Below, one piece after another: positions 62,419-64,000 of a stretch of DNA of 64,000 bases. Both the position numbers and the translations under genes were made by a program. Origin of the DNA: Herpetosiphonaceae bacterium (GTDB lineage Bacteria; Chloroflexota; Chloroflexia; Chloroflexales; Herpetosiphonaceae); assembly GCA_013538855.1 (NCBI GenBank), contig JABXJS010000182.1, positions 1 through 64,000 on the forward strand, in the 5' to 3' direction. Numbering within the stretch: position 1 is the first letter of the stretch; every line of letters begins with the position of its first letter. Under the pieces are notes generated by a model. It saw only the letters and a program-made list of their open reading frames with translations, ran no database searches and was not told where the DNA came from.

Positions 62419-64000
62419 ATGACATACTTGGCAACACTGAACGCCGAGCAGCGCGCAGCCGTGGAAGCGCCAATCGGGCCAGTGCTGGTCAAGGCGGGAG
62501 CCGGCAGCGGCAAGACGCGCGTGCTGACCATGCGCATTGCCTACCTGATCGACCAGCACAGCGTTGCCCCAGAGAACATCTTGGCGGTCACGTTCACCAA
62601 TAAGGCCGCCCAGGAGCTGCGCGGGCGGCTCAAGGAGCTGCTTGGTCAGCGGGCGCGCGGCATCGTCGCCGGCACATTCCATGCCATCTGCGCGCGCATC
62701 CTGCGCGCCGAGATCACCGGGCGCATCAAAGGCTACACCAGCAACTTCACCATCTACGCCGCCGACGAGCAGCTACAGCTTGTGCAGCAGGCGCTCGACA
62801 GCTGGACCGGCCAGGTGCCACAGCCGCTGGAGGCCCCCGACCTGCTGCGCCACATCTCGCGCTTCAAGAGCCGCATGCAGACCCCGACGGTGGCGCGCCG
62901 CACCGCCAGCGACCCGGTGACCCAGTACGCGGCGGCGATCTACCGCGCCTACCAGCGCCTGCTGCAGCAGGCCAACGCCGTCGACTTCGACGACCTGATC
63001 ACGCTAACCTACAAGCTGCTCTTTGAGCACCCCGACGTGCTCGACGACGTGCAGGCGCGCTGGCAGCACATTCTGGTCGACGAGTACCAGGACACCGATG
63101 CATCGCAGTATGCGCTGCTAGAGCTGCTGAGCCGCCCGGCGGGCCGACGGCAGCGCTCGCTCTTTGCCGTCGGCGACGCCCAGCAGTCGATCTACGGCTT
63201 TCGCAACGCCGACTACACGATCATCACGCGCTTCACCCGTGACTTCAGCAGCGCCAGCGTGATCGAGCTGCCGACCAACTACCGCTCGCGGCAGGAGATC
63301 CTCGACGCCGCCTATGCGGTGATGCGCCACTCGCAGGCGGTGCCGCCGATGGTGCTGCGCGCCAGCCGCCAGCCGCCGCCGCTGCCAGCGCTGGTGATCA
63401 ACGCCGCGCCGGACGACCGCCAAGAGGCCGAGCAGATCGCGCGCTCGATTCAGGAGCTGCTGCAGCAGGGCCGTCAGCCACAGCAGATCGCCGTGCTCTA
63501 TCGCTCGCGGCACATGAGCCGCGCCCTCGAGAGCGCCCTGCGCCACGCGCGCATCCCGTATGCGCTAAAAAACCAAGCGGGCTTCTACGACCGGCGCGTC
63601 ATCCGCGATGCGCTGGCCTATCTGCGGATTGTGGCCAACCCGCAGGATGGCCTCAGCCTTAACCGCATCATCAACGTGCCAGCGCGCGGCATCGGCCCGG
63701 CCACGCTGACCCAACTCACCGCGCGGGCGGCCGAGCTAGGCGCGCCGCTCGGCGAGGCCATGGTCAATCGCGAAACCTGGGCGGGCATGAGCGAGCGCGT
63801 GCAGCAGGCCGGCAAGCTGTGGGCGAGCATGGTGCGGCGCTGGCGCGGGCTGGCGGCGGGCACCAGCTACCCGCCCGACCACCTGCTGAGCAACATCCTC
63901 AGCGAGAGCGGCTACCTGCGCTGGGTGGAGCAGGACTGGCCCGAGGCCGAGCGGCCCGAGGCGCTGGCGTACCTGCAGGAGCTACAGTCGGCGGCCAGCG
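62419..64000 (+). CDS. UvrD/PcrA-type DNA helicase, N-terminal part
   Basis: 527 codons of a superfamily 1A helicase are visible before the window ends. Helicase motifs are the Q motif LNAEQRAAVEAP, Walker A AGAGSGKTR (about residues 26-34) and Ia ILAVTFTNKAAQE. Then come II VDEYQDTDASQY, III VGDAQQSIYGFRNAD and IV VLYRSRHMSRALE. The gene begins three bases past the SAM adenosyltransferase stop, so the two probably share a transcript. The remaining motifs V and VI lie outside the window. Confidence 0.95.
   Translation, partial: MTYLATLNAEQRAAVEAPIGPVLVKAGAGSGKTRVLTMRIAYLIDQHSVAPENILAVTFTNKAAQELRGRLKELLGQRARGIVAGTFHAICARILRAEITGRIKGYTSNFTIYAADEQLQLVQQALDSWTGQVPQPLEAPDLLRHISRFKSRMQTPTVARRTASDPVTQYAAAIYRAYQRLLQQANAVDFDDLITLTYKLLFEHPDVLDDVQARWQHILVDEYQDTDASQYALLELLSRPAGRRQRSLFAVGDAQQSIYGFRNADYTIITRFTRDFSSASVIELPTNYRSRQEILDAAYAVMRHSQAVPPMVLRASRQPPPLPALVINAAPDDRQEAEQIARSIQELLQQGRQPQQIAVLYRSRHMSRALESALRHARIPYALKNQAGFYDRRVIRDALAYLRIVANPQDGLSLNRIINVPARGIGPATLTQLTARAAELGAPLGEAMVNRETWAGMSERVQQAGKLWASMVRRWRGLAAGTSYPPDHLLSNILSESGYLRWVEQDWPEAERPEALAYLQELQSAAS

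Overview
The window looks like a GC-rich chromosomal segment from a member of the Chloroflexota, most likely class Chloroflexia. This is an inference from gene content. The pointers are an isopentenyl phosphate kinase, a tandem DUF881 pair, very long secreted repeat proteins with a recurrent YLP motif, and many GC-rich tandem repeats between genes. No rRNA, tRNA, insertion sequence or CRISPR array was recognised.

Region 1 (1-8.8 kb, minus strand) is mostly housekeeping. It holds phosphoglucomutase, then a cvpA-tdh-thioesterase-kbl unit that turns threonine into glycine and acetyl-CoA. The ribosome silencing factor rsfS follows, apparently with a non-standard start. Next are two small proteins (one frameshifted zinc ribbon), isopentenyl phosphate kinase, a lipoprotein and two DUF881 proteins. 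Region 2 (8.9-14.7 kb, plus strand) is a compact operon. It encodes a NuoD/hydrogenase-large-subunit-like protein and three complex I/hydrogenase-4-like membrane proteins, with ThpR at the end. It has no NuoB, NuoC, NuoI or NuoH partner, and several catalytic and proton-channel residues look lost. It is the best candidate for an undescribed system here.

Region 3 (14.8-41.9 kb) is the cell-surface block. A 6068-residue secreted protein reads leftward. It combines PKD/cadherin-like domains, an embedded HExxH metallopeptidase-like domain, a von Willebrand type D domain and about 37 carboxypeptidase-regulatory-like repeats. A 2272-residue secreted protein reads rightward; it joins two beta-propellers to a lipase-type alpha/beta hydrolase. 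A perfect TTGACA-N17-TATAAT promoter lies between them.

Region 4 (42-52.5 kb) has an MFS transporter, small membrane proteins, an orphan sugar-binding lipoprotein, a 193-bp tandem repeat array, an aldo/keto reductase and a secreted beta-helix protein. Region 5 (52.5-64 kb) has an orphan cytosine-5 DNA methyltransferase next to a GC-rich repeat cluster, then ruvB. It continues with a glycosyltransferase/flippase-like pair, a thioesterase, a methyltransferase, a YetF-like protein, a stand-alone photolyase antenna-like domain and a GIDE-domain membrane protein. It ends with a SAM hydroxide adenosyltransferase and the start of a UvrD/PcrA helicase cut by the window edge.

Where a Shine-Dalgarno sequence favours an internal start over the longest open frame, the shorter start is given and explained. 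All functional calls come from reading motifs by eye; no database search was possible.
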